A program made the position numbers and the translations under genes. The notes under the pieces are model-generated. The model did not search any database and was not told the origin of the DNA. It saw nothing but the letters and a program-made list of their open reading frames with translations. From Marinobacter sp. AC-23 (GTDB lineage Bacteria > Pseudomonadota > Gammaproteobacteria > Pseudomonadales > Oleiphilaceae), in NCBI RefSeq assembly GCF_001858325.1, contig NZ_MBPP01000039.1, forward strand, positions 1 through 36,751: a DNA stretch of 36,751 bases, written 5' to 3'. Below, one piece after another: positions 28,498-36,751 of this stretch. The number at the start of each line of letters is the position of its first letter. Within the stretch, counting starts at the first letter, position 1.

Positions 28498-29462
28498 AAG
28501 TTGCGCAAGCCTGGCTCAGTGGCGTGCTGTTCAGTCAGTGCCTGATACAGTTCATCAGCAAAGCGAACGGCTGAAGGCAGTGCTCCAAAGCTCCACACCG
28601 CTGGCAACGATAGAACCCGATCATGGCGAACGGCCGGCAGCGCTTGCCAGAGCCTGTTATCGTCAAAAACCCCTTCCGCACTCATGGGAACCGGATCGAC
28701 GATAACCAGGTATCCCTGAGTAACCAGTTCTTCTATGCCAACCGTGGTATAGCCCCACATATTTGTTTCGCCCTTCCAGGCGTTTTGCAGCCCGAGTTGT
28801 TTGATCACCATGTCGTATAAGCTACCTTTGCCATAAGCACGTACATGACGGTCATCAATAAACTGAACGACCAAAAGCGGAGGGGTGTCCATGGCAATTT
28901 TTTCTTTCATCTGGTCAATTCGCGAGCGGTGGTGCTCTATAACAACCTCAGCTTCTGCCGAGTGGTTGGTCAGTTCGCCAACCCGTCGAGTGGTATCTAC
29001 GAGGTTTTGCCAAAAATCTTTCTCTGGATTGTATGTGGTCAGTGTTTGAACCGGTGCTATCTGTGAAAGAGTGGGCTCAATTGCACTATACAAAGGGGAT
29101 ATCAGGATAAGATCAAGATTCAGTGAAGCAGCCAACTCTCGGTTGGGCTGAGCACGCAGGCCTATATCCACAACCTGTTCAGGAAGTGACGGTTCCACGA
29201 CCCATGCCTGATAGTCCTTAATCTGAGCCGTCGCAACCGGCACTACCCCTAACGACATAAGGGTTTCGACCAGCGTCCAATCAATGGCTGCCACTCGAAG
29301 GGATGCATTCTGCGATTGTGACAAGCTGGATACCGCAGCTTCGACATTCAGCGACACTAACGTCAGAAAGAAAAGCTGTAATAGTAGAAGACCCCGAACA
29401 CGAGTCGGTGCATGACCCAAACAACGGAAGGATAGCAACAGATTATCCAAAAAAAATAACAT
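28494..29462 (-). CDS. fhuD: FhuD-like periplasmic iron-siderophore-binding protein
   Basis: Substrate-binding protein of the ferric-hydroxamate type. The frame opens upstream, but I start at the ATG at 29462 (322 residues), which gives a membrane-targeting segment (GLLLLQLFFLTLVSLNVEAA) preceding the mature fold. The alternatives add an unlikely Cys-rich leader. The binding-protein domain (about 50-310) contains RVAAIDWTLVETLMSLGVVP, IDLGLRAQPN-like LVDIGL, and NRELAASLNLDLILISP, all usual in FhuD. The C-terminal half has NAWKGETNMWGYTTVGIEEL and a final helix FADELYQAL. It overlaps fhuB by 4 bases (ATGA), so the two form an operon. The start and signal cleavage are uncertain; the family is clear. 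Confidence 0.87.
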   Translation of the reverse strand: MLFFLDNLLLSFRCLGHAPTRVRGLLLLQLFFLTLVSLNVEAAVSSLSQSQNASLRVAAIDWTLVETLMSLGVVPVATAQIKDYQAWVVEPSLPEQVVDIGLRAQPNRELAASLNLDLILISPLYSAIEPTLSQIAPVQTLTTYNPEKDFWQNLVDTTRRVGELTNHSAEAEVVIEHHRSRIDQMKEKIAMDTPPLLVVQFIDDRHVRAYGKGSLYDMVIKQLGLQNAWKGETNMWGYTTVGIEELVTQGYLVIVDPVPMSAEGVFDDNRLWQALPAVRHDRVLSLPAVWSFGALPSAVRFADELYQALTEQHATEPGLRNL

Positions 29463-29564
29463 GGCTGGGAAACAGAACCTCTGGCACTTCACCGCACAAA
29501 CCCTTACGAGCCACGTACCCGCGCTGCCGGTTTGCATACGAAGTAATTTTAAGAGAACATAAAC

Positions 29565-29583
29565 GCAACTGATTATTATTATA
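29565..29583. promoter_or_regulatory. Fur box candidate in the fhuD / ABC-exporter divergent promoter
   Basis: GCAACTGATTATTATTATA; its complement matches 14 of 19 consensus positions. It lies 40 bases before the ABC gene and about 100 bases before fhuD, placed to control both directions. Confidence 0.6.
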
Positions 29584-29622
29584 CATTGCGCTGACAATTC
29601 CAGCCACTACCCGGGAGTTTTG

Positions 29623-31284
29623 ATGGAGTTACTCGCCATCGTTTTCCGCCAGTACCGCCTCCCCTTTGTTATCATTATGCTTCTTAGCCTAATCAGCGCA
29701 GGCGTTGGTATTGGCGTAATAGCGTTCATTAACCAACAGCTGATTGAATCAGCGGGGGCACCCTGGCACGTGTTGCCAACCTTTTTCGGGCTGGTTTTAC
29801 TCTTGCTGGTGGTTACTCTGGCGGCGCAACTTGCACTCACGATGCTGGGGCATCACTTCGTTTACGATTTACGCGGCCGGCTGATCAAGCAGATCCTGGA
29901 TACCGATATCGAAACGCTTGAGCGCACCGGCAGTGCGGGGTTACTGGCAAGCCTTTCTGTTGACATCCGAAACATCACCTTTGCTTTTGTTCGTTTACCG
30001 GAATTAGTCCAAGGTGTTGTTGTTACGGTGGGCGCAGCGGCATATCTTGCCTGGCTATCCCCCGGCATGCTTATCGTCACCACTTTATGGGTCGGTGTAA
30101 CAATGCTCGTTGGCTGGCTCCTTGTTCAAAGGGTATATCGCCACCTGGCGCAAGTTCGGGAAACCGAAGATGCACTCTACTGTGATTATGAGTCTTTTAT
30201 TAACGGGCGAAAGGAGCTTGCACTTAACCGCAGTAGAGCCCGTCAGCTTTATGAGATCGACTACGAGCGCCACGCCAGCAGCTATCGCTGGCACATAATC
30301 CGCTCAGATACATTTCATCTTTCCGCAGTAAACTGGTCAAACATCATGATGGTTGGCGCGATCGGTGTGGTATTTTTTCTGGCCAACGGCCTGGGCTGGG
30401 CTAACACCAATATCGCAGCGACTTTTTCGCTGACACTATTATTTCTTCGCACGCCCTTGATTCAGGCGATTGGCGCGCTACCCATGCTACTTAATGCACA
30501 AGTTGCATTCAGAAAACTCGAGAGTTTGGATTTAGCCGCTTATGCGCCTGAATTTAATGTGGCGTCCCCCGCGCTAGACTGGAGCACGATTGAGCTGCGA
30601 GGGGTTACTTACCAATACCCTAACCAGGAAGGCCGGGGTTTTGTTGTGGGGCCGATTGATGTCACTCTGCGGCGCGGTGAGCTGGTCTTCCTGATTGGCG
30701 GGAATGGAAGTGGCAAATCTACTCTGGCTCGTCTTCTAACCGGATTGTATCGGCCCCAAAGTGGAGAAATTCTGGTTGACGGAAAACCGTTGACGACCGC
30801 TCAAGACTGGCAGCATTTTCGCCAGCGATTCTCTTCCGTATTTACAGACTTCCACCAGTTTGACCGCCTTTTAGGGCCAAATGGCCAAAGCCCTGAGCCT
30901 GAGCTGCTGAATGAATGGCTCAAAAGACTGCAAATGAGCAAAAAATTGGAGATTGATGCAGATCGAGTAACGAACCCCCAGCTATCACAAGGCCAACGAA
31001 AGCGACTTGCTTTGTTGTTGGCCATCGCCGAGCAGCGGGGTTTTATGCTTCTGGACGAGTGGGCTGCGGATCAGGATCCGCAATTCCGACGTTACTTTTA
31101 CCGGGAGCTGCTGGGCCACTTGCATGATATGGGCGTTACGATATTCGCCATCAGCCACGATGACCATTATTTTGAGCATGCTGACCGCTTACTGGAAATG
31201 AAAGCGGGGCTCATGCATGAACTGACTGGTAAGCAGCGTGACCTTGCAACCCAGGATGCAGTATCCAGGGTCAGTGAGGCTTAA
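29623..31284 (+). CDS. PvdE/SyrD-like cyclic-peptide-type ABC transporter
   Basis: Membrane-ATPase half-transporter, 553 residues, of the cyclic peptide exporter family that includes PvdE (pyoverdine precursor export) and SyrD. About six helices occupy residues 1-300. The ATPase domain has Walker [11 protein letters not shown] (about 358-367), signature [12 protein letters not shown] (about 452), and Walker [12 protein letters not shown], the family-specific form, with the H-loop ISHDD. I choose the ATG at 29623 over the adjacent TTG because of the GGGAG at 29613-29617. It is divergent from fhuDB across a shared Fur-box region. No siderophore synthetase is in the window, so it may act in recycling or periplasmic handling rather than export of a new siderophore. 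The function is inferred from family. Confidence 0.88.
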   Translation: MELLAIVFRQYRLPFVIIMLLSLISAGVGIGVIAFINQQLIESAGAPWHVLPTFFGLVLLLLVVTLAAQLALTMLGHHFVYDLRGRLIKQILDTDIETLERTGSAGLLASLSVDIRNITFAFVRLPELVQGVVVTVGAAAYLAWLSPGMLIVTTLWVGVTMLVGWLLVQRVYRHLAQVRETEDALYCDYESFINGRKELALNRSRARQLYEIDYERHASSYRWHIIRSDTFHLSAVNWSNIMMVGAIGVVFFLANGLGWANTNIAATFSLTLLFLRTPLIQAIGALPMLLNAQVAFRKLESLDLAAYAPEFNVASPALDWSTIELRGVTYQYPNQEGRGFVVGPIDVTLRRGELVFLIGGNGSGKSTLARLLTGLYRPQSGEILVDGKPLTTAQDWQHFRQRFSSVFTDFHQFDRLLGPNGQSPEPELLNEWLKRLQMSKKLEIDADRVTNPQLSQGQRKRLALLLAIAEQRGFMLLDEWAADQDPQFRRYFYRELLGHLHDMGVTIFAISHDDHYFEHADRLLEMKAGLMHELTGKQRDLATQDAVSRVSEA

Positions 31285-31305
31285 TTTCTCGAGTACCAAC
31301 AAGTA

Positions 31306-31352
31306 GGGAATAGAGCAACCCGTATACCTTGCAGGTGGGTTGCTCATTTCCC
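31306..31352. terminator. Bidirectional hairpin between the ABC gene and TonB receptor 2
   Basis: Arms 31306-31321 and 31337-31352 pair over 16 bases with a two-base mismatch. The core GAGCAACCC/GGGTTGCTC is perfect and the loop is 15 bases. It lies in the 77-base gap between two convergent genes. Confidence 0.65.
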
Positions 31353-31361
31353 GTAATTGAC

Positions 31362-33431
31362 TTACCAGTGGTAGTTCAAGCTGGCAGTGACGCGTCTGGC
31401 CTCACCGTAGTAACACCAGTAATCGCAGCTTGCGATATATTCTTTGTCGACCAAGTTGTTAATGTTGAGCTGAACACGCCAATTCTTTGCAAAATCATAA
31501 CTGGCCATGGCATCAACCACACTGTACGAGGGGACCTCATAGCCATAGACCTCGTCCTTGGTTTCACCAACAAAGCGCACTCCCCCGCCCACCTTCAACC
31601 CCGGAACGGCTTGTGAAAACGCATAGTCCAGCCAGGCCGAGGCCATATGGCGCGGGATCAACGTAGCTCGAACCTCATCTGCGCCAATCGCCCGGTTTTG
31701 CGTGGTGGAGTCGCTGTAGGTGTAAGCCGCTGTCATCTGCAGGTCGCCAGTTAGGTAGGCAACCCCTTCCAGCTCAAAGCCGTCAGTATTGCGTTCGCCT
31801 TCTTGTACCTGGAAAGCACCATTGGTCACCAGCGAGTTTTTCTCTTCAATCTGGTACACCGAGGCGTTCAAATAGCCATCAATGCTTTCAGGCGCATACT
31901 TAATGCCTGCTTCCAGTTGCTTGCCTTCCCGTGGCTTATACAAGTCGCCATTAGCGTCGGTGCCAACCGTGGGCTGGAATGACTCGGTATAACTGATGTA
32001 GGGGGAAATGCCGTTATTCAGCAGGTACATAATGCCGCCGGATAACGACACTGCGTTATCGTCGGCACGCTCTTTGGTGCCGTTTGCGGCGTTATCGGTT
32101 TCAGCTTTGTCATAGCGTGCACCCGCGAGAAAGATCCATTGATCATCCAGCCGGAGTTGGTTCTGAAGATAGATACCCGTTTGCTGCTTTTTGACCGTTC
32201 GCTGAGTCAGATCGCTTTCCGCCACCGGCGTGTAATTTCCATACTGAGGCTCGAACAGATCCACGGTTCCGAAAGGGAACGGATCCGCTTCTTTGCCCGA
32301 GTTTTCCAGATCCTGGTAATCCACACCTATCAGTAGCGTATTTTCGGTGCGATCCGTGAACCACTTGCCAACCACTCGGTTATCAATCGTCCAGGAGGTG
32401 ATATCACCATCGCGATACACCAGGCCCCGGGTGCCCTCTCTTGGCCCGCTCTGGAAGAAAATGTAAGTGCTGCGCAATAACATATCGAGCTTGCTATAGC
32501 GTAGATCTTGCTCAATACGCCAGGTGTCATTAAGTTGATGCGAGAGCTGGTAACCCAAAGAGGACTGTTCGCGTTCATTTACATCGTAGTCGGGCTCACC
32601 GTAATTCACCGCAGGGTCGACTTTGCCAAAGGGCGTGCTCTCAATGGTGCCATAGGGTAATTTGAAACCGTTGTAGGGCACTGCGTCATCTTTCTGAAAG
32701 CTGCCCAGAAGAGTCAGCGTGGTCTGGTCGCCAATGTCCCACTCAAGGCTTGGAGCCACGTAGTAGCGCTTGTTTTCAGTCTCGTCGATATCACCCTCGG
32801 CATTTTGATAAAGACCGACCAAACGATAGCGTACATGGTCACTGCTATTGACCGGTCCGGAGCTATCAAATCCGACCTGCTGATGGCCATTTGTACCACC
32901 TTCAATAACAACCTCCCCTCGGGGATCTTTCGTGGGGCGCTTGCTAATCGCGTTTATAACGCCACCAGGAGGCGCTTCGCCATACAGAACCGAGGCCGGG
33001 CCCTTCAACAGTTCTACCCTCTCAAGTCCATAAGGCTCCGGTAACCACTGGTAGTAACCTGCACGATATATACGCAAACCATCCTGATACGTCGACTGAT
33101 CATAGCCGCGCACCTTAAACCAGTCGGTATCGTTATCGCTGCCGTATTGCCCGGTTACAACACCCGCACGATAACGGAAGCTTTCATCAAGGGACTGTAC
33201 ATTGCGCTCTTCCAGCTCATCGCGGGTGACCACAGACGCCGGACGAGGCGTTTCAATAATAGGAGCTTCCACTTTCAGCGCGGTTCCGGTTACAACAAGC
33301 GGAGTGAGTACTTCGGTGTCGCTGTCGAAGGTTTGCGCCATAGCCATAGGCACAACGCCCAGCCACGCTAACGGCGCGGTGTAACGTATGGCCTTGAGGA
33401 GTGGGCGAAGTGAAAAAGCGCTGGGAGACAT
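31362..33431 (-). CDS. TonB-dependent ferric-siderophore receptor 2 (FhuA-like)
   Basis: Second outer-membrane siderophore receptor, 689 residues. The signal peptide ends MAMAQ near residue 32. The TonB-box region is EVLTPLVVTG, and the plug contains VRGYDQSTYQDGLR and VELLKGPASVLYGEAPPGGVINAISKRP. The barrel ends VTASLNYHW, an aromatic C-terminus. The segment YIASCDYWCYYGEARRV matches the paired-Cys end of FhuA/FoxA-type hydroxamate receptors more closely than receptor 1 does. Two candidate Fur boxes precede it. It is convergent with the PvdE-like gene. It shares only general family features with receptor 1, so the two probably take different ferric chelates or act at different stages. The ligand is inferred. 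Confidence 0.93.
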   Translation of the reverse strand: MSPSAFSLRPLLKAIRYTAPLAWLGVVPMAMAQTFDSDTEVLTPLVVTGTALKVEAPIIETPRPASVVTRDELEERNVQSLDESFRYRAGVVTGQYGSDNDTDWFKVRGYDQSTYQDGLRIYRAGYYQWLPEPYGLERVELLKGPASVLYGEAPPGGVINAISKRPTKDPRGEVVIEGGTNGHQQVGFDSSGPVNSSDHVRYRLVGLYQNAEGDIDETENKRYYVAPSLEWDIGDQTTLTLLGSFQKDDAVPYNGFKLPYGTIESTPFGKVDPAVNYGEPDYDVNEREQSSLGYQLSHQLNDTWRIEQDLRYSKLDMLLRSTYIFFQSGPREGTRGLVYRDGDITSWTIDNRVVGKWFTDRTENTLLIGVDYQDLENSGKEADPFPFGTVDLFEPQYGNYTPVAESDLTQRTVKKQQTGIYLQNQLRLDDQWIFLAGARYDKAETDNAANGTKERADDNAVSLSGGIMYLLNNGISPYISYTESFQPTVGTDANGDLYKPREGKQLEAGIKYAPESIDGYLNASVYQIEEKNSLVTNGAFQVQEGERNTDGFELEGVAYLTGDLQMTAAYTYSDSTTQNRAIGADEVRATLIPRHMASAWLDYAFSQAVPGLKVGGGVRFVGETKDEVYGYEVPSYSVVDAMASYDFAKNWRVQLNINNLVDKEYIASCDYWCYYGEARRVTASLNYHW

Positions 33432-33478
33432 TGCGTGGCCTCGAATAGAGTGTGGGCACCTTACGGCGACAGGTCTGC

Positions 33479-33515
33479 GTTAATGCTAATCTTATTGTTA
33501 ATGATAATAGTAAAT
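33479..33515 (-). promoter_or_regulatory. Tandem Fur boxes upstream of TonB receptor 2
   Basis: Two 19-base matches share one base: 33479-33497 (GTTAATGCTAATCTTATTG) and 33497-33515 (GTTAATGATAATAGTAAAT), each 13 of 19 to consensus. They lie 48-84 bases before the start, the usual arrangement for strong iron repression. Confidence 0.7.
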
Positions 33516-33604
33516 ATTTCTATTTAAAAGTAATTCTCGAGTAGATGTCTCAAACCAGTAAAGGCACGAAGGAAGAGGGCACTGAGGAAATCCGAGGGAT
33601 AGAA

Positions 33605-33645
33605 ACGAAAAAAGGCAGACCAGTAAATTACTGATCTGCCTTTCT
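33605..33645 (-). terminator. Rho-independent terminator of the initiator tRNA, copy 2 of a repeated element
   Basis: On the minus strand, just after the tRNA, a stem of about 12 pairs with one mismatch (arms 33614-33625 and 33629-33640) is followed by a run of six T. It resembles the hairpin at 18302-18334 at 28 of 33 positions. Confidence 0.85.
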
Positions 33646-33651
33646 TTTATA

Positions 33652-33728
<77 letters not shown>

Positions 33729-33819
33729 TCAAACTTGTTGGTGGTCTCTCGATCACCGTGGCGCGCATACTACGGCGCAAAACCAAGCCTGTCAAAGACT
33801 ATTCACACTTTCCGGCAAT

Positions 33820-35157
33820 TTATCGCTCCAGAATAGCCGTTATACCTTGGCCACCGGCAGCACAGATCGAAATCAGGCCTCTGCCACTGCCCTTTTCTTC
33901 CAGAAGCTTGGCTAGCGTAGCCACAATACGCCCGCCGGTAGCGGCAAATGGATGGCCTGTGGCAAGGCTGCTGCCTTTCACGTTCAGTTTAGCGCGATCA
34001 ATGCTACCCAGCGGCTTTTCCAAGCCCAGCTTGTCTTTGCAGAACGCAGGATCTTCCCAGGCTTTGAGCGTTGAAAGAACCTGAGAAGCAAACGCTTCGT
34101 GGATTTCATAGAAATCAAAATCCTGTAGCGTAAGGCCGGCTTTCTCCAGGAGACGCGGTACCGCATAAGCCGGAGCCATCAACAGCCCTTCTTTTTTATC
34201 TACAAAATCAACTGCGGCTACTTCCGAGAAAGTCAGCCAAGCTTTTACCTCGAAGTTATTGGCCTTTGCCCATTCTTCACTGGCCAGAAGCACGCAAGCG
34301 GCGCCATCGGTCAATGCGGTGCTATTGGCAGCCGTCATGGTGCCATTTTCGCGATCGAAAACCGGCTTCAGAGTTGCCAGCTTTTCGAGCGTAGTGTCCG
34401 GGCGCAGTATGTTGTCTTTTTCAAGACCGGCAAGCGGCGTCATCAAATCGTTAAAAAAACCTTCTTCGTAGGCTTTCATCAACTTCTGGTGACTCTCCCA
34501 TGCCAGCAAATCCTGCTCGTCACGGGGTATCGCCCACTCCTTGGCGGTTACCTGGGCGTGCTCACCCATGGACATGCCTGTGCGGGGCTCGCCATTCTGT
34601 GGCACTTCGGGCTTTAGGTAGCCTGGGCGAAAACGGCTAATAATTTTAAGCCGGTCACCCGTGGTCTTGGCCCGGTTCAGATCCAGTAGAATCTCCCGCA
34701 GGCCTTCACTTACGCCAATGGGCGCGTCCGACGTTGTGTCCGCACCACCTGCAATACCGCACTCGATCTGGCCCAGAGCGATCTTGTTAGCCACCAGAAT
34801 AGCTGCTTCCAGACCCGTACCACAGGCCTGCTGAATATCGTAAGCCGGGGTCTCCGGTGCAAGCCCACAGCTAAGAGCGGCTTCCCGGGTAAGGTTAAAG
34901 TCACGGGAGTGCTTTATCACAGCCCCGGCAACAACTTCACCAAGACGCTTACCCTGAAGATCAAAGCGATCTACCAGCCCACGCAAGGCCGATGTCAGTA
35001 GTTCCTGGTTATTAATCTTGCTGTAGGCCGTATTGGAGCGTGCAAAGGGAATACGGTTGCCACCAAGAATAGCTACGCGGCGAACGCCACTGGCGCCCTT
35101 ATCTGCAGCTTTCGGAGCTACCGGTTTCTTCTGGTTGGACTTCTGAGCCTGTGCCAT
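33820..35157 (-). CDS. fadI: Acetyl-CoA C-acyltransferase (FadI-type thiolase)
   Basis: Thiolase that cleaves 3-ketoacyl-CoA in beta-oxidation, or condenses acetyl-CoA. I start at the ATG at 35157 (445 residues) because AAAGGA lies about 9 bases before it; an ATG 21 bases upstream is less likely. The nucleophile Cys is in DIQQACGTGLEAA (about residue 112), the active-site His is in YEIHEAFASQ, and the second Cys lies in the motif ISICAAGGQG. The stretch GRIVATLAKLLEEKG is also typical. Length and motifs fit FadI-type thiolases better than AtoB. The N-terminus is a Lys/Ala/Gln-rich extension of about 20 residues. It is divergent from the long FabG gene. FadI as opposed to a general acetyltransferase is an inference. 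Confidence 0.85.
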   Translation of the reverse strand: MAQAQKSNQKKPVAPKAADKGASGVRRVAILGGNRIPFARSNTAYSKINNQELLTSALRGLVDRFDLQGKRLGEVVAGAVIKHSRDFNLTREAALSCGLAPETPAYDIQQACGTGLEAAILVANKIALGQIECGIAGGADTTSDAPIGVSEGLREILLDLNRAKTTGDRLKIISRFRPGYLKPEVPQNGEPRTGMSMGEHAQVTAKEWAIPRDEQDLLAWESHQKLMKAYEEGFFNDLMTPLAGLEKDNILRPDTTLEKLATLKPVFDRENGTMTAANSTALTDGAACVLLASEEWAKANNFEVKAWLTFSEVAAVDFVDKKEGLLMAPAYAVPRLLEKAGLTLQDFDFYEIHEAFASQVLSTLKAWEDPAFCKDKLGLEKPLGSIDRAKLNVKGSSLATGHPFAATGGRIVATLAKLLEEKGSGRGLISICAAGGQGITAILER

Positions 35158-35338
35158 GATGATATCCTTTCTGTGCAAGTTCTCGGGGGATGGGGGGGCA
35201 GTCTAGCGCCAACCGCCATTGTCTCATTGGCATGCCTGACAAAGCCTTACAGGCATTGAGTCAATCACATAGCTTACGGATTCTTTACTCTGTGTAACCA
35301 ACATGCTCCACACATCTTAGCAACACAAGGACGAAGCC

Positions 35339-36744
35339 ATGTCTGACATTTATCTCAAACTTGTAAATACACCTATGGGTAAAACCGCAGCTCAATCCCT
35401 TGGGTTACCCTCACCCGTACCTCTTAAACGCCTCAAGCGTGCAGATCAACCTTTTATTGAGGGTGATGTGCTAGTCGGCGCGGGCAACGGCGGCAAGGCC
35501 ATCTCGACCATTGGCCGCGTTCTCGGTGCCAGCGCCGCCACACTGCACCATGCCAGCGGTAAAACCACACTGGAAGACTCATCAAAAGCCGGTAACAAAG
35601 CGCAGGCATTGGATGTAGCTTCCGGCAAAGAAACAAAGTTTGCAGCGTTGGTATTCGACGCCACCGGCCTGAAAGGCCCTGAAGATCTTCGCGCCCTTTA
35701 CGATTTCTTCCACCCTACCATCAAAAAACTCGGCGCGAACGCCCGTGTTGTGATCGTGGGCCAGGATCCGGCAACTTGCCGCAAAGCACCCCAGGCTGCA
35801 GCACAACAAGCCTTGGAAGGCTTCACCCGCAGCGTAGGTAAAGAAGTTGGCAAGAAAGGCGCAACGGCCAACCTGCTTTGGATGGCCCCCAACTCCGAAA
35901 CGCAGCTGGAATCCAGCCTTCGCTTCTTCCTTTCTGCCCGGTCCGCCTATGTTTCCGGCCAGGTTGTTCGTATCGGAAAAGCCACCAGTGCGCCGACCAC
36001 AAATCCGGTTGCTCCTCTTACCGGAAAGGTTGCCCTGGTAACCGGAGCCTCACGCGGTATTGGCGCGTCCATTGCGGAAACTCTTTCCAGAGACGGCGCC
36101 ACCGTGATCGGGCTGGATATCGAACCTGCCATGGAAGAACTCGAAAAAGTCACCAGCGCCATCAAAGGCAAAGCCTGGCGTGTGACATTACGGCGGCAGA
36201 CGCTCCCAAGAAGATTGCAGACTTTGCTGAAAAGCATTTTGGCGGGCTGGATATTGTTATTCACAACGCAGGTATTACCCGCGACAAAACACTAGGCAAT
36301 ATGCCCGAGCATTTCTGGGATATGACCATCGCCGTTAACCTGACTGCTGAAGAGCACATTAACGACGAACTCATGAGCCGGGGTTTGCTTAAAGAAAACG
36401 GCCGCATTGTTTGTATCTCGTCCATCAGCGGCATTGCTGGCAACTTTGGGCAAACCAACTACTCTGCAGCAAAATCTGGCGTGATTGGTTATGTGGAAGC
36501 CATGGCTAAACAGGTGAAGAACGGCGTTACCGTTAACGCTGTAGCGCCAGGCTTTATTGAAACCCAGATGACAGCCGCCATGCCCATAACCTTGCGTGAA
36601 GCCGGTCGTCGTATGAACAGCTTGTCTCAGGGCGGCCAGCCTGTAGATGTGGCAGAAACCATAGCTTGGTATTGCAGCCCGGCATCTGGTGGCGTGAACG
36701 GAAACGTTGTACGAGTATGCGGGCAATCACTGATCGGAAAGTAA
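35339..36744 (+). CDS. fabG: Long-form 3-oxoacyl-ACP reductase, FabG-like SDR (frameshifted)
   Basis: Short-chain dehydrogenase of the high-molecular-weight FabG type (FabG4-like), which reduces 3-oxoacyl-ACP or -CoA with NAD(P)H. The N-terminal half (about 1-210) is a degenerate Rossmann-like domain, and the second half (about 225-468) is the catalytic SDR. The cofactor motif is VALVTGASRGIGASIAE, the NAG motif is HNAGITRD, and the catalytic Ser-Tyr-Lys is in CISSISGIAGNFGQTNYSAAKSG. The frame breaks near 36180: the upstream part reads IKGKAW and the rest resumes at CDITAADAPKKIADF. One added base gives 468 residues. The ATG is preceded by an AAGGACG ribosome site. It is divergent from the thiolase, and the pair suggests fatty-acid or polyhydroxyalkanoate metabolism. 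The stop lies 7 bases before the window end. Confidence 0.9.
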
Positions 36745-36751
36745 AAAAAAA

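Noticed and set aside
35187..35199. G-rich tract in the thiolase-fabG gap as a possible G-quadruplex
   Set aside because: Only two G runs are present, so a quadruplex would need distant partners.
36742..36751. Poly-A run at the window end
   Set aside because: The run of nine A follows the fabG stop and reaches the last base. It may be part of a terminator or a contig-end artefact, but nothing further can be said.

Overview
The window looks like a chromosomal segment (or a whole contig) of a marine, moderately GC-rich gammaproteobacterium. Marinobacter or a close relative is my best guess. I infer this from the protein styles (LexA, CysJI, TamAB, a long FabG beside a FadI-type thiolase, hydroxamate-type TonB receptors), not from any search. 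I see no phage, transposon, integron or CRISPR array.

Layout. (1) 35-3314: lexA with its SOS operators, divergent from a two-gene cassette (Amidoligase_2-like ligase plus class I glutamine amidotransferase) and a SIMPL/DUF541 periplasmic protein. (2) 3317-8851, minus: tamB and tamA, the outer-membrane translocation and assembly module. (3) 9025-11560, plus: a protein with a voltage-sensor-like membrane domain but no visible pore, then an amidase. (4) 11642-16934: cysJ-cysI (NADPH sulfite reductase) and a small trailing gene on the minus strand, divergent from a sulfide:quinone oxidoreductase. (5) 17077-18279: an M24-fold hydrolase. (6) 18319-22842, minus: macA-macB-outer-membrane factor, a tripartite exporter. 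(7) 23013-33515: an iron/siderophore island with an AraC regulator, two TonB receptors, a FhuD-like binding protein, a FhuB-like fused permease, a PvdE/SyrD-like ABC protein and Fur-box candidates at every promoter. (8) 33652-36744: initiator tRNA-Met, a thiolase and a long FabG.

The iron island is the most coherent accessory region. The receptors would bring ferric siderophore across the outer membrane, the binding protein would carry it, and the fused permease would import it. No FhuC-type ATPase is present, and the only ABC ATPase is fused to an exporter-like membrane domain. The AraC protein is a plausible local activator.

Quality warning. Six genes (amidoligase, tamB, tamA, outer-membrane factor, fhuB, fabG) are each split by one missing base, mostly in or next to short homopolymers, and the amidase start may be a seventh case. 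Adding one base restores full-length, family-typical proteins each time. I read this as uncorrected indel error in the assembly rather than gene decay, and annotate these genes at full span.
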